Assembly (NCBI GenBank): GCA_963576565.1
Contig: OY755038.1
Span: 9,997,756-10,061,755, forward strand
DNA length: 64,000 bases
Direction of reading: 5' to 3'
Origin: Aspidapion aeneum
Taxonomy: Eukaryota; Arthropoda; Insecta; Coleoptera; Brentidae
Every line of letters begins with the position of its first letter. Within the stretch, counting starts at the first letter, position 1. This document shows positions 9,158-18,639 of the stretch, piece after piece. A program made the translations under genes and the position numbers. The notes under the pieces are model-generated. The model had not been told where the DNA came from and ran no database searches. It saw nothing but the letters and a program-made list of their open reading frames with translations.

Positions 9158-10304
9158 CATTGGCGTAGCTAAGGGGGGGGCCTGCCCCCCCCCCTGAAGT
9201 CCCTCAGGCCCCCCCTAAGATATTTTAGGCCTACATACTTTTCTATTATTATTCAGGAAATATTTTAATAAAATAGGTGCATTAAAATTTAAAATCATTC
9301 AGATAATGTTTACATTTCAGGAAAAAGCCCTTGTCTTGCGGAATTAGGCTTTTTCTCTTTAAATTATCGGTAACTTTTCTGCACTTATGCAATTTCCCGA
9401 AAATATTTTTTAAATTTAAACATAATTATGCATATTGAATATTTCATACATATTGGCGACATCTTGTAAAATAAGTGTAAGTTAAATTTCGCATTTAATA
9501 AAGACAGCGACCTTTGCCCCTCTGTTTCCGAAATCGCGTTGTAGATGTCGTAAGGTTATAAAAGACCTTTTTAAACTGTTTTTCTAAAATAAATATAATA
9601 ATCTTTTTAGTTTTTTTGAGGTTAGCGTTTAGTGTCTAGTGTAGTGTAGAAAATTTTCCGATTTTGGTGACAATTTCATAACCATTTTCATATTAAGTTT
9701 TCCCACGTCGTTAAATGGAATAAATTCGTCGAGCAATACCGGGAAATTTTTAATATTAATACTTCTACTCTAAGAGCAAAAATGACCGTTTTAAAGAATT
9801 GTATTTTTCGGTTAAATCAAATTGTTGGTCATGATTCTATCAAACAACATATAGCAGAAACAGCAAACCTCTACCAACTTTTTAAAGTTGCGAGTATTCT
9901 TCCAATTTCAAGTGCAACTTGCGAGAGGTCTTTCTCTGCCATGAGGAGAGTTTTTAATTGGCTTAGAACAACTATGACTCAAGAGAGACACTCAGGTTTG
10001 TCATTGTTATTCACAGAAAAAATGTTGAGGTCGACTTAGACAGTGTGGTAGACGCTTTCAGTCAGCGACGTAGAAAACTTTCTTTGTAGAATTGCTGAAT
10101 TACATACTTCCTGTGTATACATATAAATAAGTTCGTAAATGTATTATTAAATTTGTTATATTAAAATATTAGAACATTTAATGCGCGTATTTTTTTTTAT
10201 TCATCGCACACTTTGCACGACTCTTTAAAACCTATGTTTGCTTTTTGTTCAAGATAGACCGGGGCCACGGCCCCCCCTGAAAAGCAAGGCTAGCTACGCC
10301 AATG
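9158..10304 (+). mobile_element. hAT-like transposon relic, copy 1
   Basis: The terminal inverted repeat CATTGGCGTAGCTA (9158-9171) matches TAGCTACGCCAATG (10291-10304). The flanks carry a perfect 8-bp duplication CTTGCCAG (9150-9157 and 10305-10312), which is the hAT target-site length. It is ~95% similar by eye to the copy at 11308-12507. G/C-runs lie just inside both ends. It encodes only the transposase C-terminal dimerisation region, so it is an internally deleted, non-autonomous derivative. Confidence 0.92.
9685..10088 (+). pseudogene. hAT transposase C-terminal dimerisation domain, broken
   Basis: The frame from the ATG at 9782 reads MTVLKNCIFRLNQ, LYQLFKVASILPIS, SATCERSFSAMRR and WLRTTMTQERHSGL. 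SATCERSFSxMRRIK-like followed by WLRxTM is the hallmark of the hAT dimerisation domain (Dimer_Tnp_hAT). The same frame is open upstream for roughly 30 codons. Compared with the second copy it lacks a few codons near 9860 and has a single-base loss near 10020. That shift produces a premature stop at 10039, while the original frame runs to about 10088. Confidence 0.85.
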
Positions 10305-10723
10305 CTTGCCAGTAGTTATACGAGTAATCGAAAAGGTGTGTTTTCATCGTTTATATCATGCATACCAGCAATTACTTACTCCCGGTTTATTTTATCGGCC
10401 TTATCAAATAATTTAGAAGCTCACAGGTGGCTAATGGTGTGTCGTTTCACCTTATCTTACAAATTAATTGACTGCTCAAAAAAAGTTAACCAAACTATTT
10501 ATCTTCACTGCTTTAATATTCAGAGGTGGAGATTTTTATCAGCTCACTCGCATGCACACAGGTAAATATGGCTCTGCTATTTAAATATTAGTTCAGGCTG
10601 AACAGGCGTTTAATGATAAAAGCAACACACTTAGTATGGATAGACATAAGAGTCGCCCGAACATTTTACGAGAGGGAACCACCCCCCAACCCTCGCAGGG
10701 GGTGGTTCCCCCCTTATTTGTTT

Positions 10724-10754
<31 letters not shown>

Positions 10755-11082
10755 CAAGTACAAGATATTATTACAAAAAAAAAAGAGAAATGTGGTTCAT
10801 GGAACCCCAAGAAGAAGAAGATGCTAGCAGAAGACACGATGAATTTTAGAAATTTGTGTGTGTCTCCAACTAGCATTCTTACCTTAGACTAAATTACATA
10901 AGTTGTTTTAACATACTATTATTATATAAATTATTAGACATTTTTAACAAAATACACAAACAGATAAAGCATAATATTTTAACAGAAATATGTTAATTTT
11001 ATGAAAACCAAATTATTTTAGACATAATTCGTTGGTAGTTATTTTTAACCCAAATTTTTATAGTTCTTTTTGTTGACTTATT

Positions 11083-11307
11083 TTAGGATTTATTTCTTAT
11101 GTTTAGTGGCAACAGATTAAGGAGTCTAGGACCTATAAATAAGATAGTTCGCTGAGTCCCTGAAAAGTTTTGTAAAGAGGTGCAATAGTTTAGCCTAGAT
11201 ACTGCTTTTGTTTGTATATCATGTGAAACAAAGTCTTGAAATATCTTATAATTTAACGAGAATTGCAGGACTTTCATACAATATAACTGCCTTAAATGTA
11301 GAAACTC
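11083..11307 (-). pseudogene. Jockey-like LINE, extreme C-terminus
   Basis: The minus-strand frame reads FLHLRQLYCMKVLQF, then IGPRLLNLLPLNIR. A LRQLY helix followed by RLxNxLPxxIR is the usual C-terminal end of jockey-like RT proteins. The N-terminal side is cut by the hAT element whose right end is at 12507. The sequence continues across it as YSTELLFF plus FLHLRQLY. It ends before the 3' UTR and (TAAA)n tail. Confidence 0.75.
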
Positions 11308-12507
11308 CATTGGCGTAGCTAGGGGGGCCAGGGGGGGGCCTGCCCCCCCCCCTGGAGTCCCTCAGGCCCCCCCTAAGATATTTTAGGCCTCCCTTACCGA
11401 CTACTAGTAAAATAACATGACGCTAAAAATACATACTTTTCTATTATTATTCGGGAAATATTCAAATAAAATAGGTGCATTAAAATTTAAAATCATTCAG
11501 ATAATGTTTACATTTCAGGAAAAAGCCCTTGTCTTGCGGAATTAGGCTTTTTCTCTTTAAATTATCGGTAACTTTTCTGCACTTATGCAATTTCCCGAAA
11601 ATATTTTTTAAATTTAAACATAATTATGCATATTGAATATTTCATACATATTGGCGACATCTTGTAAAATATTATAAAAGTGTAAGTTAAATTTCGCATT
11701 TAATAAAGACAGCGACCTTTGCCCCTCTGTTTCCGAAATCGGGTTGTAGATGTCGTAAGGTTATAAAAGACATTTTTAAACTATTTTTCTAAAATAAATA
11801 TAATAATCTTTTTAGTTTTTTTGAGGTTAGCGTTTAGTGTCTTATAAAAATTTTCCGATTTTGGTGACAACTTCATAACCATTTTCATATTAAGTTTTCC
11901 CTCGTCGTTAAATGGAGTAAATTCGTCGAGCAATACCGGGAAATTTTTAATATTAATACTTCTGCTCTAAGAGCAGAAATGACCGTTTTAAAGAATTGTA
12001 TTTTTCGGTTAAATCAAACTGTTGGTCATGATTCTATCAAACAACATATAGCAGAAAACACCTATCCAAACCTCTACCAACTTTTTAAAGTTGCGAGTAT
12101 TCTTCCAATTTCAAGTGCAACTTGCGAGATGTCTTTCTCTGCCATGAGGAGAGTTTTTAATTGGCTTAGAACAACTATGACTCAAGAGAGACACTCAGGT
12201 TTGTCAATGTTATTCATAGAAAAAGATGTTGAGGTCAACTTAGACAGTGTGGTAGACGCTTTCAGTCAGCGACGTAGAAAACTTTCTTTGTAGAATTGCT
12301 GAATTACATACTTCCAGTGTATACATATAAATAAGTTGGTAAATGTATTATTAAATTTGTTATATTAAAATATTAGAACATTTAATGCCCGTATTTTTTT
12401 TTATTCATTGCACAATTTGCACGACTCTTTAAAACCTATGTTTGCTTTTTGTTCAAGATAGACCGGGGCCACGGCCCCCCTGAAAAGCAAGGCTAGCTAC
12501 GCCAATG
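11308..12507 (+). mobile_element. hAT-like transposon relic, copy 2, nested in LINE
   Basis: Termini CATTGGCGTAGCTA and TAGCTACGCCAATG match copy 1 at 9158-10304. The flanks are AGAAACTC (11300-11307) and AAAAACTC (12508-12515), an 8-bp target-site duplication with one mismatch. It sits inside the minus-strand LINE ORF. It is slightly longer than copy 1 because copy 1 lost about 30 bp near its left end and a few codons. Its dimerisation-domain frame is open to the natural stop. Confidence 0.92.
11880..12293 (+). pseudogene. hAT transposase C-terminal dimerisation domain
   Basis: From the ATG at 11979 the frame encodes 104 residues. These include NLYQLFKVASILPIS, SATCEMSFSAMRR, WLRTTMTQERHSGLS and a C-terminal RRRKLSL. 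The frame stays open upstream to about 11880 (FVEQYREIFNINTS), so 11979 is not the real start. It is the dimerisation and DNA-binding tail of a hAT transposase without its zinc finger or most of the RNase H-like catalytic core. CEMS replaces the usual CERS. Alone it cannot transpose the element, but it could be trans-mobilised if an intact relative exists. Confidence 0.82.
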
Positions 12508-12515
12508 AAAAACTC

Positions 12516-12828
12516 TATTTTAGAAAAATAAAAGTTCTGTAGAATATAATTTCGGTTTAAACAATAGTATCTTGAGTACCCATTTCTGAGCTATTTTAAC
12601 AGGCGATAAGATAGAGTCGCAAGTGACACCCCAACACAATATCCCATAACATAGTACCGATTCAGCCAAAGCCAAATAGACCAACTTTGTTAACTTAAAT
12701 GGAAGAATATGTCTTAGCTGCGAGAACTTGCAAGTTAATTTTCTAATTTTTTTGCTAACATAATCCACGTGAACGTCCCATTTTAAAAATGAATCAAAAT
12801 ATACACCAAGGTATCTATGTACGTGCAA
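12516..12828 (-). pseudogene. Jockey-like LINE, RT thumb fragment
   Basis: The minus-strand frame starts at HVHRYLGVYFDSFLKW, the RT motif E region (YLGxxFDxxLKW), and continues with VYLALAESVLCYGI and VKIAQKWVLKILL. The HVHRYLG part normally follows the RT palm without a gap, but here it is separated from it by the 12840-13310 insertion. Downstream it is cut by the hAT element. It is part of the LINE at 10717-13719. Confidence 0.8.
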
Positions 12829-12839
12829 GACAAATAATA

Positions 12840-13310
12840 CTTAGTTAATTTTCCTAAATATTAATTATTCCGTTGCACTGAGCCATACAGGTTGTCACGT
12901 GACACCGCAAAGTGCGCGGATAGAAAAGTGCGCAACCCACCGACCCGATGAGAGAGAGATCATCGTAGCCTCCATATTAAAACCGGCGTGTTTTACTCGG
13001 TTTTTCCAAAACTACAATTCAATCAATTACAATTAGTGCCAATCAATTCTAAAATCATTCCAATCCGTTACCTCAACTCCTCACAGTGATTTCAATCAAC
13101 TCAAGAACTCTGGTAGAAGCCTGGGCGCCCAGTGAATGGAATTTGTACCGCCGAGAAAAATAGCAAGGTAGGTGTCAATCGACATTTTGTATGGTTCTCG
13201 CGTTATTTTCCATTTTTATCCTTAATGCGTTAAAAGTTTAACCAGTGCCCAAAGCTATCGAAAGGGTGTATGTCTTGTGCATACAGTTTAATAGATCTAA
13301 AAGATAATAT
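12840..13310. other. Insertion in LINE with a possible start exon
   Basis: This ~470-bp segment separates RT palm and thumb coding on the minus strand. It is less AT-rich than its surroundings. On the plus strand there is an ATG at 13136 followed by MEFVPPRKIA and then AAG|GTAGGT, a good splice-donor match at 13168. Upstream lies a GC-richer stretch with a CACGTGAC motif and no repeats that I recognise. It could be a promoter plus first exon carried in by a mobile element, or chance. I cannot place its edges to the base. Confidence 0.4.
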
Positions 13311-13719
13311 TTTTGTAACACAAGTACAGCCATTTAAATGTGGATTACAGGCGGAATTATGGAGCAAAATAAAGTCTCTGTGTGACATACCACGCTTGTT
13401 CAAGCTAAAGCATATAAATTTAGTTTTATCAACATTTAGAGATAATTGATTAGCATCCAACCAACATTTTATTTTGTGAAGGGCCAATTCTGCCCTCCTG
13501 TAAGCTTCTTCCCAACTACTCCCTGTTACCAGCACAGCAGTGTCATCTGCAAAACAAACTATTTTACCATTTAGTTTTAAATTAAGAAGACTGTTAACGT
13601 ACATGGAAAAGAGAATCGGGCCCAACACAGTGCCTTGAGGCACACCTACCGTGACGTTGCGGATTCCACTAAGAGTTCCACCAATCCTCACCCTTTGGGT
13701 TCGCCCCTCCAAGTAAGAA
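13311..13719 (-). pseudogene. Jockey-like LINE, RT palm fragment
   Basis: The minus strand encodes SYLEGRTQRVRIGG, NVTVGVPQGTVLGPILFSMY, KIVCFADDTAVLV (catalytic FADD) and LNVDKTKFICF, then CNPHLNGCTC. These are RT motifs B, C and D of a jockey-like LINE. The open frame extends up to 13832, but residues before SYLEG come from the arm of the surrounding element and not from the LINE. That shows where the 5' truncation lies. Confidence 0.87.
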
Positions 13720-13883
13720 CTTAAACGTGTCGGGTTTTGACGGTTTTTTGCTAATAACTCGAAAACGGTCAACTTTTCTAAAAATAATCTAAAAATCATT
13801 TTGCAAACGGATAAAATGTCTTTTTCAACCATGTACCTTAGGGCCTGTTCTTAAATTACGTAACGCTCTAGGCGGGGAGGGAG

Positions 13884-15544
13884 CCCAAGTAACATTATTA
13901 CCACTCAAGGTTTTATTAATTTGGTTCCAAGGTTATTTAGAGGGTGCTGTTAGGGCTTTTAGGATCAATTTGGCTACAAAAAGGTAATTTATATTGCCAA
14001 TTACCTAAAGAGGTATTATACAACCAAAAAGTGTTCTTCTGTTCCTTTTAGATACTTTTCGTTTTATTGATTTCTGATTTATAAAGATGGTCTTATAAAA
14101 CCCTTTTACCTAAAGTTTTTAAAAAGTAATAAATATAAACTTTGGTCTTTTAGTTTTTTTCATTACTTTAGGTCATAACAAAAGTGTTTTATAATAGAGC
14201 TAAAAGGTTACCTTATATCCTTTTGTTTTTGTAGTTACAAGTAGTTTAATAGTAAATATGATTATATAGGCGGCCATATAGAACCTAGTTTCCTTAAGGT
14301 TTTTAAGAGTGGTAAATATAAACTTTAGACTTTTGGTTTTTGCCATTACTTTTAGGCATTTTAAACAGGTTTTAAAAGGAAGGCTTAAAGGTAAACTTAA
14401 TTCTTTTGTATTTATGTTTACCCATAGCTGCATATTAAATATTATTTAAATAGGCGGTCATATAAAACTTTGTTTCCTTAAGGGTTCTAACAGAAGTAAA
14501 TAAATACTTTCGTATTTTAGTTTTTACTAGTACTAGTACAAATTGGTACCTACCTATTGCAAGATTGATTATTTATTATCCTTCTGGGTAGGGCACCCAA
14601 GCCTAGATAAGGCCTGTTTAAACGGCCAATATAAGAGGTTTCCCTCCAACCTGCAGGCACAACGGATATCATTGCACTGGCCCTCCTGATTGTGTGCAAA
14701 TTGCACAAATAGAGGAACAAATAAAACCCAGTGACCACTATAAAACGATAATGGCGTATATAGAATTATTTTAAAAATATTGTAAACAGAAAATATTTAT
14801 CTAGTCGTTTTAGCAGTGTTTTTTAACAATAATTTTACTTTAATTTTGATTTATGTAAACCAAACAGACTTTTTCAATGGTAAATAGTGTAAATTATTTT
14901 TTTTATTTTAAATATTTGTTATTCAGTTATCAAAAAACTATTAAAAAGCATTTGAGAGCTGGCGCGCTTGTTTTGAGAGCTTTTCAGATACGATTTTATC
15001 AGAAAAATAAGTCTGGCAGGCAATTTGATGATCCACAAAACTCCTCATATATAGGTATATTTTTATGTGATACAATAATTTTGAGACTCTGACATTTTTG
15101 GCAATTTTATGACCTAAATTATTTTATATAGCCATTGTGAATCTAAAATATCGCTAAAGCTTTTATAGGAAAAATTCTTTACTCTAAAGGTATTATGGTA
15201 TTCAACAGAATTGCCAGGATACCAAATTACCAAATCTAGTTTTATAACAGGATACAGGACGTTTCTGAGTTGCTTTTAGAACCTGGCATAATAGCTTTAG
15301 GCTCTAAAAGGTTCTATACTGGTGGAACCGCTAGAGGGCGAAGCTAGCGTTTATTTCTTAAGGTTTTATAATGAGTTTAATACATAGGTTGCCACCACCA
15401 ATTGGGGAGTCCCATTTAGGAGGTCTAAGGGGTATATAAGGGTAATGGGAACGTGCTAGCGACCAAACATTGAAACTAATGGTTTTAAGGAAAGGCGCTG
15501 GCAACCTTTTAGCTTCTGCTATAAATAAAGAAATGTTACTTGGG
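13884..15544. mobile_element. CCCA...TGGG element C (2-bp TSD)
   Basis: The termini are CCCAAGTAACAT (13884) and ATGTTACTTGGG (ending 15544), a perfect 12-bp inverted repeat. AG flanks it on both sides (13882-13883 and 15545-15546). The 1.66 kb interior has no recognisable gene. It holds about three degenerate tandem units at 14085-14545. It shares the CCCA...TGGG ends and a 2-bp duplication with 16652-17344 and 48347-49543, which suggests one superfamily. Confidence 0.72.
14085..14545 (+). repeat. Degenerate ~184-bp tandem repeat in element C
   Basis: Units begin near 14085, 14268 and 14453. Each holds a GG(T/C)C(T/A)TATA(A/G)A-like start, a TTTCCTTAAGG or TTACCTAAAG block, a GTAAATATAAACTTT-like block and TTTTxGTTTTT followed by ATTACTTT. 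The spacing is about 183 and 185 bp. Confidence 0.65.
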
Positions 15545-15706
15545 AGGGTTTGGCGTTGCGTTACTCTCAATGTTTGTTTAATGTGTTTTTCCTTGAAAAT
15601 GCGTTACGAGAGGGGGGGGGGTGTCAAAAATCCTGATTTTTGCGTTACGTTATTTAAGAACGTTCCCTTAGTACCCCCTAAAGGCATTGGTGCACGTTCT
15701 CTAAGC

Positions 15707-16090
15707 CTACGAAAAAACGAGAAAATGTTTAGAACACGTTTTTTTATTTTTCTCATGGCATTTTGTATCCTTAACACATTGCTTTTTTCAAAAAAGTATT
15801 TTTGTTCAAAAACCCATTTTAACCCGCACTCTAAAAAAGTTCAACTAGGAAAAGCCAGTTTTAAGTTGTTACTAACCAAAAAAATTTTTTACTCACTCTC
15901 ACTACTATTTACTGAGGTACAAAAATTAATGTTCAACATTTTTTTTTGATTTAAATATGTCTAGCTTAATAAGTTTTTAACTGTATACAATGGGCATTTA
16001 ACTAAAAATATTTTTTTTGAGAAAAAATAGTGTTAAAGATAAAAATTACCACAAAAAATATTATTGTTAAAATTTTTTTGGAATGGAATG
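15707..16090. other. AT-rich loop of the long-inverted-arm element
   Basis: This is the unpaired centre between the innermost left arm (15668-15706) and right arm (from 16091). It is rich in poly-T and poly-A and no protein is recognisable. Confidence 0.6.
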
Positions 16091-16651
16091 GAACGTGCAC
16101 CATTGCCGTCATTGGGTACTAAGGTAGATTGTTGAAAAGGAAATTGTAACCGCTTGAGAAATGATCATCAGAAGATTTTTCAAAAAGTTGACTGTTTTCG
16201 AGTTATTAGCCAAAAACTATTAAAAAGTACGTTTAAGGGGGGGGGGGGAACCACCCCTCTGCCAGGGTTGGGGGAGTGATTCCCTTTCGTAAAATGTTCA
16301 GGCGAGTCTTATGTCTATCCATACCAAGTGTGTTGCTTCTTTCATTAATCGTAGGGCCTGAACTATATGCATAATTGGAAAATTTCTAAAATTAGACTAG
16401 GCTCACATTTATCAGATTTATTAGTGAATAAGCCTAATTGCTTAGAATGCAATGAGGACTGGAAAATGGAGAAAGAAATGGAAATTACAAAGTAATTGCT
16501 TGGACAAAAAAATTGAAGAATTTTAAACTACTTAAAAGGTTGGGTGAAAAATATATTTTAATACCTCAAAGCTTTTACTCAATAAACTATGTCTTTGACT
16601 TCTGCTGTTTGATACAAGCAAATATTTTTTATGAATCGTATGTCTTGGCCT

Positions 16652-17344
16652 CCCAGGCAGCAAGGTCACGTTTTTTAAACGTCAAAAACAGGTCATTTTT
16701 AATGACCATTGACGTCTCTAATCTGACGTGTAAATAACCTTTAAATGACGTTCAAAAGACACACCCAAAATGACGTCATTTTTAGACGTTTTAAAGGCGT
16801 CAGCAATATGACGTATTTGGGACCAAATCAGAACATTAGACACACACACAGACACAAACCTATTTATGACATCTGCAGTTGAGAACACTGAAGGAAACTT
16901 AGACACAGAATGTGACTCTTCTGTGACGTAGACCTGGAAGTACTGGAACAGGTACAGCGGTGTTCGTCTGTGAGGTACACATCAAAATAGACCTATACCT
17001 AGACTTACACATCTCCACCTTGAAGCGAAAGGAGCCTCGAAGTTTGTCTTGATTTAATATTTAATTTATTTTACATACGTATCCCCACATTCCGTTTAAA
17101 TCCGGTCCAGTACTGATTGGGGCATCATCTATGTAAGTATGAGTGTATGTCCCTTGGAGAAAGTGTGCAGTGTGGGTAGTGACCAATATATGACGTTTTT
17201 CAGACGTCAAAAACTACACTACGAAAAGACGTCATGTATCTGACGCCTTAAAGACAACATTTTTTTGTAGATGACCTGCTGGTCATCCAAATGACCACTT
17301 TTCGACGAAAAACGACGTCATTGGATGACCCCTTGCTACCTGGG
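16652..17344. mobile_element. CCCA...TGGG element D (2-bp TSD)
   Basis: Termini CCCAGGCAGCAAGG (16652) and CCTTGCTACCTGGG (ending 17344) are inverted with one mismatch in 14. CT flanks both sides. The interior is non-coding and unusually rich in TGACGT/ACGTCA and GGTCATTT-like words, for example around 16680-16800 and 17190-17320. The two halves look like imperfect mirror images near the ends. Confidence 0.72.
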
Positions 17345-18537
17345 CTTTCTCTCATTGTACCCAAATTCTCGTCATGAGCCTAAAGGGGTGTTTACACGGG
17401 TCGATTTAAGCCGTGCGGCGAGTCGCCTTGATTTGCCGTGTGGCAAGTCGAATCGCTACCCCGTTTACACGAGGCGACTGATGTCGCAAGGAAATAGGTA
17501 ACTTCTAGATAGATAGATAGATCTTTATTACCATAATATTTATACAATGTAGAGAAACATGGAGTCGTCATACACTTAATAATGTCAAAAATCGTAAAAC
17601 ATGAATTTAAAAAATATTTTTGTGTTAAAAATTAGATAGGTATAGCAGGTGATCCGTGGGTATAGTATTAATTTAAAGTTTTGTATAAAGAAAAACGTTT
17701 ATAAAAAAATGTTACAATTATTAATGTTAAACGTTTTATAGGTATGTAGTTCAGCATAACGGTAGAATTAAAAAAAATAAAAATCCAATGTTTAATAATT
17801 TTAAACACATATAAGGACAAACATAAATTATGAACATTAATACAAATTCACACATGTATTTTAATATGCATTATACAGATAAAAAATCAATTTCTGTTTT
17901 TCATCTTGAGCCATTATAAGTTAAAGTTTAAATATTTACCTACTCGCGTGCGGTAAAGTAATTACTTGAAAATATTGTGCAAAACAGGTGTTTTACGTGG
18001 TGGAATTAAAATAGTAAGTGAAGCAATAAGTATTGAAGAATTGCTTGAAAAACACAGAGAAAAGAAGAAACAAAGAAAAAATCTCATGTTTAATTATATT
18101 TCCCAGTATTAGCTCAAATTTTAAGGGTATTTCCTACACGTTAAAAAATTTTGTTTATAATGAAAACACGTTATTTTCTTGAATAATTTTTTTACCTTAA
18201 AACAATTTGTTTTGAATTAAAATATTTCTTTTCAGTTCAACGCCGCGTTTAATCTTGAAATGAGGCTTTATTTTTCTTCTTTAGTTGTTTTGTTTCACTT
18301 TACTCCGTTTTGTAACAAAGCACATTGTCTTCATATAAGTAATATTTTGCTTTTAGAGAAAACGTTGCCTTAGACAATGAATCCACAATTCATTGCCTTA
18401 GATTAATTCAGTTCCAATTTATATTAAAACATTTTTTGTGCGATATCAAGAAAATATTCTCTTGGTAAATAGGAAAGCACAAATTATTTTACTTCAAAGC
18501 AATTTGCTTTAATCTAAGACAATTTTTTTTACCGTGT
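17345..18537. other. No gene seen; MITE-like and LINE-tail-like sequence
   Basis: About 17388-17490 has GTGTTTACACG and CGTTTACACGAGG in inverse order around GTCG-rich sequence, like the end of a small MITE. At 17505-17522 a GATA run followed by CTTTATTACC is, on the minus strand, GGTAATAAAGATC plus a TATC repeat. That looks like the 3' end of a minus-strand LINE, but no LINE coding follows. The rest is AT-rich without motifs. Confidence 0.4.
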
Positions 18538-18625
18538 AGTATTTCCCAAGTACTTCCCGGTATTTCCTAGTATATTTCCCAGTACTATACCCCAAATATT
18601 TCCTAGTATTTCCCCTAACCTGTAT
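18538..18625 (+). repeat. Degenerate TATTTCC(C)AGTA tandem repeat
   Basis: The words TATTTCCCAAGTA, CTTCCCGGTA, TTTCCTAGTA, TTTCCCAGTA and TTTCCTAGTA follow each other every 10-14 bp. The array lies immediately upstream of the truncated LINE at 18640. Confidence 0.6.
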
Positions 18626-18639
18626 ACCAAAGGGAATGA

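Larger units (their letters stand above)
10717..13719 (-). mobile_element. Jockey-like LINE, 5'-truncated, minus strand
   Basis: Minus-strand reading runs from 13719 (inside RT, SYLEGRTQRVRIGG) down to a (TAAA)n tail at about 10724-10753. A CTTA at 10713-10716 and again at 13720-13723 is the likely short target-site duplication. Removing the LINE restores continuity of the left arm of the host element when compared with its right arm (CCCCTT joined to AAACG). The LINE is itself interrupted by a hAT element (11308-12507) and by a second segment (about 12840-13310). Confidence 0.88.
13841..15667. mobile_element. PIF/Harbinger-like MITE, carrying a nested element
   Basis: The ends are GGGCCTGTTCTTAAAT and its inverse ATTTAAGAACGTTCCC, with ACGTAACGC just inside both. 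They match at about 22 of 26 positions. The flanks are TTA (13838-13840 and 15668-15670). A GGGCCTGTT terminus with a 3-bp TTA target is characteristic of PIF/Harbinger and Tourist-like MITEs. Removing it joins GTACCTTA to GTACCCC and restores the left arm of the surrounding element. Without the nested element at 13884-15544 it is only ~164 bp. A relative lies at 43369-43512. Confidence 0.82.
10591..16363. mobile_element. Long-inverted-arm element, interrupted by nested insertions
   Basis: The right arm (16091-16363), read in reverse, matches three separated left pieces: 10591-10715, 13720-13840 and 15668-15706. The outer ends are GTTCAGG and CCTGAAC, flanked by TA on both sides. Shared inner blocks include a TATGGATAGACATAAGA block, GGGAACCACC with C-runs, a CTAATAACTCGAAAAC block, a CTACCTTAGTACCC-like block and a GGTGCACGTTC block. 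The gaps between the left pieces are exactly the LINE (10717-13719) and the MITE (13841-15667). Without them the element is about 0.95 kb with ~280-bp arms around a ~385-bp AT-rich loop. The TA flanks would fit a Tc1/mariner-like mechanism, but I cannot classify it. Confidence 0.85.

Noticed and set aside
13720..13832. N-terminal residues of the minus-strand RT frame
   Set aside because: They come from the arm of the surrounding element, as shown by the match to 16115-16225, and not from the LINE.
15470..15949. 159-codon plus-strand frame
   Set aside because: It runs across the junctions of the nested CCCA element, the MITE and the surrounding arm, so it cannot be one gene.
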